NCBI GenBank assembly: GCA_030427505.1
Contig: JAUICH010000008.1
Span: 210,456 to 274,455, forward strand
Source of the DNA: Verrucomicrobiia bacterium
GTDB taxonomy: Bacteria; Verrucomicrobiota; Verrucomicrobiia; Verrucomicrobiales; DEV007
Direction: 5' to 3'
Length of the DNA stretch: 64,000 bases
Shown: piece by piece, positions 8,092 to 15,626 of the stretch
Position numbering within the stretch: position 1 is the stretch's first letter
How the letters are laid out: each line of letters opens with the position of its first letter
Made by a program: the position numbers and the translations under genes
Notes under the pieces: generated by a model
What the model was told of the DNA's origin: nothing
The model's database searches: none
What the model saw: the letters and a program-made list of their open reading frames with translations, nothing else

Positions 8092-8769
8092 ATGGAAAAG
8101 CGCAATCAGCAGATCGCAATCGCTGGAGTCATTGGGACGTTTATAGCGGCAGGAGCCGCTGTATTGGTCATTCCAGAAGTCAGAATATTTTTTGGGCTCG
8201 ATGATCCCCACCAAGTCCAAGTTCAGAATCATCTTTATCAATCTCAAGATGCTCAGAGCGCAGAAAAGTCTTTTCCAATTATACTCGTAGGTGAAGACGG
8301 CGAGGAACTTGATGGATCTGTGGTCGATGTCCAATTCCTGCTCACCTACAATGATGATTCACGAATCGGAATTCCGATTTACTACGGGTATTGCAATACA
8401 ACCGAGGCAACTCAGAAAGTATCCTATTCGCGTTGGTATGCAAATGCTCCTCTTATTGGCGGAGAGGTTTCCCTAAGCGACAATGGCTTTGAATTTGTGC
8501 GAGAATTCCGTGAAGATGTGAGCCTCACAGCCAAAAACTGTTCTAGCCTCTACTATTCGACCTATCGAATAAACAAATCCAGCTATCCGATTCCCGCGGG
8601 AAGATACCAAATAAGGTTAGAGCTCTTTACAGATGAGGCGTTGGTTGCCGTAGCGAATGTGTGGTTGAAGCTGTTACCGAATCTCCCTGTTCGGGAGCAC
8701 GACGGAAGAATTTTTGATCCTGAAGATTACCTCTCCCGTCCGCCAGTGAAGATCCAATCAGTCGAATAA
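8092..8769 (+). CDS. Hypothetical membrane-anchored protein (probable integron cassette gene)
   Basis: A 225-residue protein I do not recognise. Residues 8-28 form one membrane helix (IAIAGVIGTFIAAGAAVLVI), with a larger soluble part rich in Tyr, Asn and Ser and no obvious catalytic motif. Base and codon use are visibly more A+T-rich than in the flanking housekeeping genes, which suggests transfer. It lies 36 bp after attC-like site 1. Its stop codon is immediately followed by a 156 bp palindromic element sitting where its own attC site would be expected. Confidence 0.7.
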   Translation: MEKRNQQIAIAGVIGTFIAAGAAVLVIPEVRIFFGLDDPHQVQVQNHLYQSQDAQSAEKSFPIILVGEDGEELDGSVVDVQFLLTYNDDSRIGIPIYYGYCNTTEATQKVSYSRWYANAPLIGGEVSLSDNGFEFVREFREDVSLTAKNCSSLYYSTYRINKSSYPIPAGRYQIRLELFTDEALVAVANVWLKLLPNLPVREHDGRIFDPEDYLSRPPVKIQSVE

Positions 8770-8770
8770 G

Positions 8771-8926
8771 AAAAGGGGTCAGTCAAAAAATTTAGACACT
8801 GTGGGCCGAAGTTGGATTGGCCGCGCCGGATGGAGGATTTTAAGAGAGACGCCTGCTATCGTCTCCGCTAGAGGGGCAATAGTCCGATTATTGAGATGAG
8901 TTGAGAATTTTTGACTGACCCCTTTT
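8771..8926. mobile_element. 156 bp palindromic element with GGGGTCAGTC terminal inverted repeats
   Basis: The left end AAAAGGGGTCAGTCAAAAA (8771-8789) and the right end ending TTTTTGACTGACCCCTTTT (8926) are inverted repeats of about 20 bp. The left interior (gacact..., GCCGGATGGAGGATTTTAA, 8823-8842) is similar to the sequence after a solo end at 10637-10720, so this is a dispersed family. It starts one base after a stop codon. There is no ORF inside, so it would need a transposase in trans. The rest of 8927-9000 shows nothing clear. Confidence 0.65.
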
Positions 8927-9000
8927 CCTTTCCTTTTCGGCGGCTGTTCGAAAATCATTTACGTCATGCAAGAATTGCCGTGACTATTTCCATGGCATTA

Positions 9001-9007
9001 GTTAGGT
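9001..9007 (+). other. Candidate integron core site GTTAGGT (start of cassette 2)
   Basis: The seven bases GTTAGGT fit the attC core GTTRRRY exactly and lie 66 bp before the lipoprotein gene. The inverse core that ends this cassette (ACATAAC, 9776-9782) is complementary at six of seven positions, as expected for the two ends of one cassette. A seven-base match alone is weak. The pairing is what supports it. Confidence 0.4.
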
Positions 9008-9073
9008 AAAGAATTTTACCAATGGACGGCTCGATTTTCGGCAACGTCGTTCTTATTCAAAATAGAAAGAAAA

Positions 9074-9730
9074 ATGAAATTATCTTTATTTTGGGACATT
9101 GTGACGCGCCGAATCACGGGCGCAACGAGGATTGCCGCGACACTGCTACTGGCCTTCTGCGGCCTTGTGACCACTGCTTGCGTCACGACAACAACGTCGA
9201 ACCCCTTATCCGCTGAAGAGCAAAAATTGGTCGGAACGTGGACTCTCCAACAAGGGCCTGCTGCCACTGTAGTACAGTACCAAGAGAATCGCAGGGCTCG
9301 ATCAACAGCGATTTACCAAGGCAGAACATATACCGGCACGAGTCGCTGGCAACTAGTGAACGGGCAGCTTGCTTACAGCAGCGGCATCATATACCGTCTC
9401 AACTTCATAGATAATGGCCAGGTTCAGGTTACGCTTGTCGATGGGAACGGCAGACTGCCTCGTTCCCTTGGGGGCACGCACAGGATGTATAAGTATTCAC
9501 AGAGTCCAAGCGCAAGCCCTCAAGGCGCACTTGCCTACCTCGAAACAAAGCGGCCTTCTCGAAGTGGGGGCGGTATGTCTGAATCTGAAGCGCTTGCCGC
9601 AATGGCGCTTCTCATTGGTCTGATGGGTGCAATGGACGGACCTTCTGATTCATACGACCAGCGCGAAATTGATCGCAACAACGCCATAATTAGCGCCCAA
9701 TCACAACAAATGGGAACCAATTCTTGGTAG
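9074..9730 (+). CDS. Hypothetical lipoprotein (probable integron cassette gene)
   Basis: A 218-residue protein. The N-terminus has a hydrophobic segment followed by GLVTTAC, a plausible lipobox with Cys36, preceded by a long basic leader (TRRITGATR), so it is likely a lipoprotein. After the Cys comes LSAEEQKLVGTWTLQ, which recalls the start of small lipocalin-like beta-barrel domains, but the rest is not recognisable. A Ser/Gly-rich linker and a short hydrophobic stretch (ALAAMALLIGLMGAM) precede the Gln/Asn-rich end. An alternative frame at 9022-9216 is less convincing. It lies between a core site and attC-like site 2. Confidence 0.65.
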   Translation: MKLSLFWDIVTRRITGATRIAATLLLAFCGLVTTACVTTTTSNPLSAEEQKLVGTWTLQQGPAATVVQYQENRRARSTAIYQGRTYTGTSRWQLVNGQLAYSSGIIYRLNFIDNGQVQVTLVDGNGRLPRSLGGTHRMYKYSQSPSASPQGALAYLETKRPSRSGGGMSESEALAAMALLIGLMGAMDGPSDSYDQREIDRNNAIISAQSQQMGTNSW

Positions 9731-9775
9731 GCGATTTGCTTGTGCTACGTAACATTTCGCTAACGCGAACCACAA

Positions 9776-9872
9776 ACATAACAAGGCGGCGATACAAACT
9801 GCGGCACTCGAGACCCTTCCCACCCTCAGCATACCGCGCCGTTTGCGCCGTGGTACGCATCTGATGTTCGGC
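9776..9872 (+). other. attC-like integron recombination site 2
   Basis: It begins with ACATAAC (9776-9782) followed by AAGGCGGCG, a common attC left arm, and ends with GTTCGGC (9866-9872). The next gene starts five bases later, the usual spacing in cassette arrays. The two arms (GCGGCGATACAAACTGCGGC and the complement of CCGCGCCGTTTGCGCCGTGG) are only partly complementary, as is normal for attC sites recognised by folding. GTTCGGC departs from GTTRRRY at one position. Confidence 0.5.
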
Positions 9873-9877
9873 AAAAA

Positions 9878-10600
9878 ATGATGTTGCGAGACGGAGTTGA
9901 ATACCTACACCACCTTGAAGCGCTGCATAAACAGTCGCGGATCAAGAGCAACGGGACGCTGAAGCCTTTAATGGATGAACTGAGACTGGCGGGAGCGTAT
10001 CTGGAGACTTTGTATATTGTTTCTACGTGCGCAAGCGGTTGCAAGGGAGGAGATCATCTGCACGAGTATTTAGCGGGGCGCTGCTACAACTTGGGGTGCG
10101 CGGCGTTCAGTCTCATTCGGATTGGATACTATGACGAAGCTCTGAGCCTGATTCGTAGCATGGGAGAGATCGCGAACCTTCAATCCCTATTTCTCACTGA
10201 TTCTGACGAAGAGATAAGGTGGCGGGAGAGCACAAAGAGGGAGAGGATCCGAGATTTCGGGCCAGCAGCGATCCGCAGAAAGCTGGAAAATTCGGGCGGC
10301 CTCCTCCTGATGGATGCTGATACGTATTCGTCGCTCTGCGAGCAGGCAACCCATGTCACGCCTGACACCGAGCCGAATAGTTTTACAAAGGATGGCCATC
10401 CGAGGGTCGGCCCTCATCAACAGGAAGAAGGAGCGAAGAGAGCAATTTCAGGACTAGCCCTTATGTTGGGTTTCCTAGCATTGGGATGTTCGAAATTTAC
10501 AGGAAATGACGCTTTGTTTGAAGAGATTTCACAAGTCTTCGAGGCAACGACTGATGCTGAATCTGAGAACCCGACTGCCGAACAAGATGGCGCTGACTAA
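9878..10600 (+). CDS. Hypothetical protein (probable integron cassette gene)
   Basis: A 240-residue protein without a recognised domain. The first half is predicted helical with leucine-rich stretches (LMDELRLAGAYLETLYIV; YDEALSLIRSMGEIANLQSL), similar in style to helical proteins of unknown function carried by mobile cassettes. Near the C-terminus there is a hydrophobic segment (GLALMLGFLALGC) and an acidic tail. The start at 9878 lies five bases after the GTTCGGC core. The stop lies inside an attC left arm, so gene and recombination site overlap. Its function cannot be stated. Confidence 0.68.
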   Translation: MMLRDGVEYLHHLEALHKQSRIKSNGTLKPLMDELRLAGAYLETLYIVSTCASGCKGGDHLHEYLAGRCYNLGCAAFSLIRIGYYDEALSLIRSMGEIANLQSLFLTDSDEEIRWRESTKRERIRDFGPAAIRRKLENSGGLLLMDADTYSSLCEQATHVTPDTEPNSFTKDGHPRVGPHQQEEGAKRAISGLALMLGFLALGCSKFTGNDALFEEISQVFEATTDAESENPTAEQDGAD

Positions 10601-10620
10601 CCCGCTGCCGCCGTCGAGTC
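10577..10620 (+). other. attC left arm (site 3), apparently truncated
   Basis: GCCGAAC (10577-10583) followed by AAGATGGCGCTG and CCGCCGTCGAGTCGG is a typical attC left half. GCCGAAC is the exact complement of GTTCGGC at 9866-9872, the start of this same cassette, as expected for a genuine cassette. The right half and core are not visible. A GGGTCAGTC element end begins at about 10637 instead. The CCGTCGAGTCGG stretch also occurs in site 1. Confidence 0.5.
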
Positions 10621-10636
10621 GGGAAAAAGAGTCGGG

Positions 10637-10720
10637 AAAAAGGGTCAGTCAAAAATTCTTGACACTTCTTAGGCTGAAGAAAGGCTGGCTGTGCCGAATG
10701 GAGGATTTTAAAATCTCTTT
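10637..10720. repeat. Solo end of the GGGTCAGTC palindromic element
   Basis: AAAAAGGGTCAGTCAAAAAT is followed by sequence similar to the left interior of the element at 8771-8926 (gacact..., GCCGAATGGAGGATTTTAA, 10694-10712). No matching right end was found, so this copy is partial. It sits where the right half of attC site 3 should be. No gene lies between 10601 and 10780. Confidence 0.5.
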
Positions 10721-10780
10721 TATAAAATCCCTGCGTCACGGGCGGATTGATTTTGCGCCTTCATTCTGCTAGGTTTCGCC

Positions 10781-10957
10781 ATGATCGCGGATTCCCTGAG
10801 GACTCAGATCGAAGCGCTCTCCTCAGACGAGCGTCGCGAACTCGTTGCGTTTCTCACCAAGTTGGAGTTGGAGTCTGACGAGGAATATTGGGACCGGGTG
10901 CGGAGGAGGCTGGCGGATGACTCCTCCGAAAAATGGGTTCCAGCCGACCAACTTTGA
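10781..10957 (+). CDS. Small antitoxin-like protein (addiction module component)
   Basis: A 58-residue protein. IEALSSDERRELVAFLTKLE followed by YWDRVRRRLADD and a short tail resembles the small 'putative addiction module component' antitoxins (helical, with an ALSxxERxELV core). The stop TGA (10955-10957) is three bases before the next ATG, the tight spacing expected of an antitoxin-toxin pair. It would bind and neutralise the downstream toxin and usually also repress the operon. The identification rests on pattern and context. Confidence 0.6.
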   Translation: MIADSLRTQIEALSSDERRELVAFLTKLELESDEEYWDRVRRRLADDSSEKWVPADQL

Positions 10958-10960
10958 AGG

Positions 10961-11221
10961 ATGCCGCGAGACTATCGCGTGTTTGTGAACCTTGAGTGCC
11001 TTGACGTTCTCAAAAAGACGGGCAAGCGCCGTGAAGCTGTCATTGGTTTCTTTCGTGTCCTCGGATCAATCGCCCATCTGGGGGGCGATTTTCAGATGAT
11101 CGACCCAGAGTCTTCCCGCCGGTTCGAAGTCACTCACGTCGCTGGATTTGCGATTACTTGGTGGGTCGACGCCGCCGTTTACGAAGTGAAGGTCGTCGAC
11201 GTTCATCCGATCGCAAATTAG
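10961..11221 (+). CDS. RelE/ParE-like toxin
   Basis: An 86-residue protein. The arrangement of an N-terminal helical part, then a hydrophobic segment, then FEVTHVAGFAITWWVDAAVYEVKVVDV is the strand pattern of RelE/ParE-superfamily toxins (typically V.G..I.YWVD......V.I). RelE members cut mRNA on the ribosome, whereas ParE members poison gyrase. Which applies cannot be decided here. It follows the antitoxin-like gene by three bases and ends close to the convergent sulfatase gene. Toxin-antitoxin pairs are common cargo of integron arrays and genomic islands. Confidence 0.62.
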   Translation: MPRDYRVFVNLECLDVLKKTGKRREAVIGFFRVLGSIAHLGGDFQMIDPESSRRFEVTHVAGFAITWWVDAAVYEVKVVDVHPIAN

Positions 11222-11305
11222 GAGAAGTGAGTTTGGACGTTCTCCAAAAAATAGATGATTGAGCCGGGTGAGAGTGAGATCAACAGACTGCGGAATCGGT
11301 CCACC

Positions 11306-12754
11306 TTACTCTTCCGGCTTTTCCCGTTTTCCCGGGCCCTGGCGGGCCCGCTGGGGATCGTAGTCCGGGTTGGGGTGCATGAGTTGGGCGCCGGTGGCTT
11401 GGCGCCAGTTTTCGAGCATGGTGCGGAGGGTCTTGGCGCGGTCGGGTTGTTGGGTGGCGAGGTTGGTGGTTTCGCTGAGGTCTTCGGCCAGGTTGTAGAG
11501 TTCGAGGCTGCCGTCTTCGTAGCGTTCGATGAGTTTCCAGCTTCCCGCGCGGACGGCGCCGTAGGGGCCGGTGTTGCCGGCGTGGTAGTGGGGGAAGTGC
11601 CAGAAGAGGGCTTCGCGTTCCAGGCTGGCTTTGGGGTTTTTGAGGAGGGGTACCAGGCTGAGGCCGTCCATGGTGGCGTTGTGCGCGGCTTCGCCGGGGG
11701 CGCCGGAGGCGGCCAGGATAGTGCGGTAAAAGTCGATGCTGCACACGGGATCCGCGCAGACGCCGCCGGGCTGGGTGACGCCGGGCCACTTCACGATGAG
11801 CGGCACGCGGTGGCCGCCTTCGTAGGCGGAACCTTTGCCGCGGCGGAGCGGGGCGTTGTCCGTGATGCCGGTTTCGCCGAGCTTGTCCGTGCCGGTGTAT
11901 TTGTGGCTCAGGCCGCCGTTGTCGGAGGAGAAGATGACCAGGGTGTTTTCCGTCAGGCCCAGTTCCTCCAGCTTGGCCAGGACGCGGCCCGCGCTTTCGT
12001 CCAGGCTCTGGGTCATGGCGGCGTAGGCGGCATTGTCATGGACCGCGCCGTCTTTGATGAGGCCCTCGTATTTCTTCACCAGCTCCGGTTTTCCCTGAAT
12101 GGGGGTGTGCACGACGTAGTAGGGGAAGTAGATGAAGAAGGGTTCGTCCTTCCACTGGTCGATCAGTTTCAGGCACTGGGTGGTGAGGTGATCGGTCAGG
12201 TAGTCGCCCTCCTTCGCCTCCGGCAGATCGAGTTTGTTTGGCAGAAAATAGCCGCCGGGGGGCGAACCGCTTTCCGTGCCGCCGATGTTCACGTCAAAGC
12301 CCTGGTGCTCCGGCAGGAACTCGCCGCCGCCGAGGTGCCATTTGCCGATGTGGGCGGTGTGATAGCCGGCGGCTTGCAGCGCTTCGGCGATGGTGGTGTG
12401 GCGCTGCTCCAGGTGGAGCGTCCAGTCCGGGGGACTGAGCTTCGCGTAGGGCAGCTTCGTGCCGGGAATCCAGTTCGTGACATGCAGGCGGGCCGGATAC
12501 ATACCGGTCATGACAGCGGCGCGGGTGGGGGAGCAGACCGTGCAGGCGGCGTAAGCGTCGGTGAAGCGGACCCCCTCCGCGGCGAGGCGGTCGAGGTTGG
12601 GTGTTTCGTGGAGGTCGCTCCCGTAGCAGCCTAGCCCGTTCCAGCCCAGGTCATCCGCGAGCAGAAGAACAATGTTAGGACGCTCCGCGCCGTGAGCCGT
12701 TCCGAGCAAAAAAGCGCCAGAAACCAGAAAGAAAAGCCAGTGTTTCATCGTCAT
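11306..12754 (-). CDS. Secreted FGly-dependent sulfatase (type I, Cys-type)
   Basis: A 482-residue protein with a signal peptide (HWLFFLVSGAFLLGTAHGA). It has RPNIVLLLADDLGWNGLGCY with metal-binding Asp34 and Asp35, and CSPTRAAVMTGMYPAR, where Cys74 is the formylglycine precursor. Further features are GKWHLGG and SSDNGG. It resembles arylsulfatase A-like and N-acetylgalactosamine/choline-type enzymes acting on sulfated polysaccharides. The specificity is unknown. The C-terminus is rich in Arg/Pro/Gly. It is only distantly similar to the sulfatase at 5976-7547, so this is not a recent duplication. The start MTMKHW could also be read from the second Met. Confidence 0.93.
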   Translation of the reverse strand: MTMKHWLFFLVSGAFLLGTAHGAERPNIVLLLADDLGWNGLGCYGSDLHETPNLDRLAAEGVRFTDAYAACTVCSPTRAAVMTGMYPARLHVTNWIPGTKLPYAKLSPPDWTLHLEQRHTTIAEALQAAGYHTAHIGKWHLGGGEFLPEHQGFDVNIGGTESGSPPGGYFLPNKLDLPEAKEGDYLTDHLTTQCLKLIDQWKDEPFFIYFPYYVVHTPIQGKPELVKKYEGLIKDGAVHDNAAYAAMTQSLDESAGRVLAKLEELGLTENTLVIFSSDNGGLSHKYTGTDKLGETGITDNAPLRRGKGSAYEGGHRVPLIVKWPGVTQPGGVCADPVCSIDFYRTILAASGAPGEAAHNATMDGLSLVPLLKNPKASLEREALFWHFPHYHAGNTGPYGAVRAGSWKLIERYEDGSLELYNLAEDLSETTNLATQQPDRAKTLRTMLENWRQATGAQLMHPNPDYDPQRARQGPGKREKPEE

Positions 12755-12863
12755 CTTAAAGAACCCTATTTCCCGTTCCAGCCGGACGCTAATCCCTGAT
12801 TAACAGGGGGTCGAGCCTGAATCCCGCTTTACGGCTGGCAGGAAAAACGCTTCATTGTCCTTC

Positions 12864-15626
12864 ATGATCGTTCCTCACCCCCGTTCGATCGTCGCGCTTC
12901 CGGCTGCCCTGGTATTGGCGCCGCTGGCGATGACGATGTGGGGTTCGTTGGCCCTGGGGCAGGCGGACTACCAGCGGTCGTTCGACGAGCAGAATCTGCC
13001 GCCCGTGCTGGAGGTCCTGGAGACGGGGGAATACGAACTCTGCGAGCGCATTTGCAGCGTGGCGATCCAGCGCGGCCAGCCCGCCCTGGAGTGGCGGACC
13101 ATGAAAGTCCGGGCCATGATGGCCCAGGGCCGGGCCCAGGAAGCCTACGAATTCGCCCACGAAATTCTGGCGAACTATCCGAAGAGCCTACCGGGGCTGA
13201 TGTTCGTCTATGACCTGGCCGACCAACTGGGCGATCAGGAAACGGCGGATGAGATCCTGCTCCAGTTCAATGATGTCGCGCTCGCGCTGAAGAAGGAAGA
13301 CCGCACGCCTTCGGACTGGATCGCCATGGGGAAAGCCGCCCTCGCGCTGGGGGCCGATCCGCAGACCGTGCTGAAGCAGTATTTCGAACCCGCCCGGCGC
13401 ATGCACAAAGAGACCGATCCGCCACCAGTGGGGGTCTACCTGGCTGTCGGCGACCTGGCCCTGGAGAAGTTTGATTACAGCCGCGCGGCAGACGAGTTCC
13501 GGGCTGGGCTGAAGGCGTATCCGAACGACCCGGACCTGCGCTTTGGCCTGGCGGAAGCCTATTTCCCCAGCGACCGGCAGAAGGCCATGGAGACCGTGGA
13601 CCGGGTGCTGGAGCGCAACCCCAAGCACATCGGTGGCATTCTGCTGCGCGCGGAATACTGGATCGATTCCGAGCAATACAAGGATGCCGAGGAACTGCTG
13701 GGCATGCTCTTTTCCTTCAACCCCTCGGAGCCCAGGGGCTGGGCCTACCAGGCGGTGTTGGGGGAACTAGCGTATGCCGACGCAAAATTGTTCGAGAACT
13801 TCCGGAGCAAAGCCCTGGAACGCTGGGATCAGGACCCGGAAATCGATCACCTGATCGGCCGGGTGCTGTCGCGGAACTACCGTTTCGCCGAGGGAGAAGC
13901 CCGGCAGCGGGCTGCCCTGGAGATGAACCCAAACTTTCTGCCCGCCAAGTTGCAACTGGCGCTCGATCTCCTGCGCCTGGGTGAAGAGGAAGAAGCCTGG
14001 AAACTGGCGGAAGAAGTGGCCGCGGCGGACCCCTACAACGTGGTGGCTCATAACCTGACGATCCTGCGGGACCAGATCAAAAACTTCGAGGTCATCTCCA
14101 CGCCCGAGTTTCTCGTCCAGATGCCGAAGGACGAGGTGAAAATCTACGGGGACCGCGCTTTGGAAATTCTCGTGGAGGCCCGTAAGGTACTCTGCGAGAA
14201 ATACGGACTGGAACTGAACGAGCCCGTCCTGGTGGAGTTCTTCCCGGAGCAGCAGGACTTCGCCATCCGCACCTTTGGGAACCTGGGCGGGCAGGGCATC
14301 CTGGGCGCCTGCTTTGGCGCGGTGGTCACCATGAACAGCCCCGGCGGCCTGGCGGCGGGTCACCAGAACTGGGAGGCCACGCTGTGGCATGAGTTCTGTC
14401 ACGTGGTGACTTTGTCAGTCACGAAGAACAAGATGCCCCGCTGGCTCAGTGAAGGCATTTCCGTGTATGAGGAAATGGAGCGCAACGAAGTATGGGGCCA
14501 GAAGATGACGCCGCGCTACCGGGAGATGATCCTGGGTGAGGACGCCCTGACGCCCGTGGGCCAACTGAGCAGCGCGTTCATCAGCCCGGAAAGCGGGGAG
14601 GCTTTGATGTTCGCTTACTACCAGTCCATGCTGGTGGTGAAGTATCTGATCGATACCTACGGCATCGAATCGTTCCGGGGCATTTTGAGAGACCTGGGAG
14701 ACGGCGAACTGATCAACGACGCCATCTCCAGCAACACGGCGCCCATCGAAGACGTGGAAGCGGATTTCGATCACTACGCCGCTCAACTGGCGCAGAACCT
14801 GGGGAAAGGCGTGGACTGGACGATTCCTCAAGGTGAGGAGTTGCAGGCCTTGAAGAACCCGTCGGACCTGGCGGCTTACCTTGAAAAGCACCCGGAGAAT
14901 CACTGGGCGCGGCAGACTCACACGATGAGCCTGCTTTCGATGAAGCGATGGGCGGAAGCCGCGGACTCCGCCCAGGCCTTGATCGACCTGTTTCCTGGCT
15001 ACCTGGAAGAGAACAACGGCTACTGGCTGAAGGCGATGGCCTGCCGGGAACTGAATCGGGAAGGAGATGAAGCGGCCGCCCTGAGCGCATTGGCCGCCCG
15101 TTCCGCGGATGCGATGGGGGCCTACGATCGCCTGCTGGATTTGAACCTGGAAGCTAAGCGATGGGAAGAGGTGGAAACCAACGCCCGCCGGATCCTGGCG
15201 GTGAATCCCTTCCAGCGGAAACCGCATTACTGCCTGGGGGTGGCAGATGAAGCCCTGGCCCACCGGGGGCAAGCCGTGGACTCCTTCGAGCGTCTGCTTC
15301 TCTTGCGTCCTGAGAACCCGGCGGAAGTGCGCTATCGGCTGGCCCGGTTGTTGAGAGAAGACGACGCGGCTGAGGCGAAGCGTTACCTGCTGGATGCGCT
15401 GGCTGAGGCGCCGCGTTACCGGGACGCGCATTCCCTCTTGTTGGAAATGAATCAGCCGAAGTCCAAAGCGCCAGCTTCGGGGCCGGCCGCCACGCCGAAG
15501 CCCGGTAAGGCCCCAGCGAAAGACACCCCAAATCCTGACGGGCTTCACCCTGAAAAATCCAAAGAGAACCGCGCCGGGCCAGCGCCCGCAACTGAACCTG
15601 AAGGGAAAACGAGAGCAGAGCCATGA
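12864..15626 (+). CDS. Secreted TPR protein with HExxH metallopeptidase domain
   Basis: A 920-residue protein from the ATG at 12864 (a TTG at 12855 is possible). A signal peptide is followed by TPR-like helical repeats (about residues 40-430; AWKLAEEVAAADPYNVVAHN is typical). A gluzincin-type zinc peptidase domain has HEFCH at residues 509-513 and a downstream Glu at 530 in WLSEGISVYEE. More TPR repeats (about 680-850) and a Pro/Lys/Ala-rich tail follow. The family lies in the periplasm or at the cell surface. Its substrate is unknown. Its stop overlaps the next start (ATGA), so it is translationally coupled to the DUF4159 gene and heads the MoxR cluster. Confidence 0.85.
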   Translation: MIVPHPRSIVALPAALVLAPLAMTMWGSLALGQADYQRSFDEQNLPPVLEVLETGEYELCERICSVAIQRGQPALEWRTMKVRAMMAQGRAQEAYEFAHEILANYPKSLPGLMFVYDLADQLGDQETADEILLQFNDVALALKKEDRTPSDWIAMGKAALALGADPQTVLKQYFEPARRMHKETDPPPVGVYLAVGDLALEKFDYSRAADEFRAGLKAYPNDPDLRFGLAEAYFPSDRQKAMETVDRVLERNPKHIGGILLRAEYWIDSEQYKDAEELLGMLFSFNPSEPRGWAYQAVLGELAYADAKLFENFRSKALERWDQDPEIDHLIGRVLSRNYRFAEGEARQRAALEMNPNFLPAKLQLALDLLRLGEEEEAWKLAEEVAAADPYNVVAHNLTILRDQIKNFEVISTPEFLVQMPKDEVKIYGDRALEILVEARKVLCEKYGLELNEPVLVEFFPEQQDFAIRTFGNLGGQGILGACFGAVVTMNSPGGLAAGHQNWEATLWHEFCHVVTLSVTKNKMPRWLSEGISVYEEMERNEVWGQKMTPRYREMILGEDALTPVGQLSSAFISPESGEALMFAYYQSMLVVKYLIDTYGIESFRGILRDLGDGELINDAISSNTAPIEDVEADFDHYAAQLAQNLGKGVDWTIPQGEELQALKNPSDLAAYLEKHPENHWARQTHTMSLLSMKRWAEAADSAQALIDLFPGYLEENNGYWLKAMACRELNREGDEAAALSALAARSADAMGAYDRLLDLNLEAKRWEEVETNARRILAVNPFQRKPHYCLGVADEALAHRGQAVDSFERLLLLRPENPAEVRYRLARLLREDDAAEAKRYLLDALAEAPRYRDAHSLLLEMNQPKSKAPASGPAATPKPGKAPAKDTPNPDGLHPEKSKENRAGPAPATEPEGKTRAEP

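Noticed and set aside
11222..11305. A further attC site or terminator after the toxin gene
   Set aside because: GGAGAA/TTCTCC could pair over six bases and GTTCTCC recalls a core site, but there is no matching inverse core and no attC-like arm.
11255..12634. A 459-codon plus-strand frame
   Set aside because: Antisense shadow of the sulfatase at 11306-12754, with a composition (Gly, Val, Ala, Phe rich) typical of complement translation.
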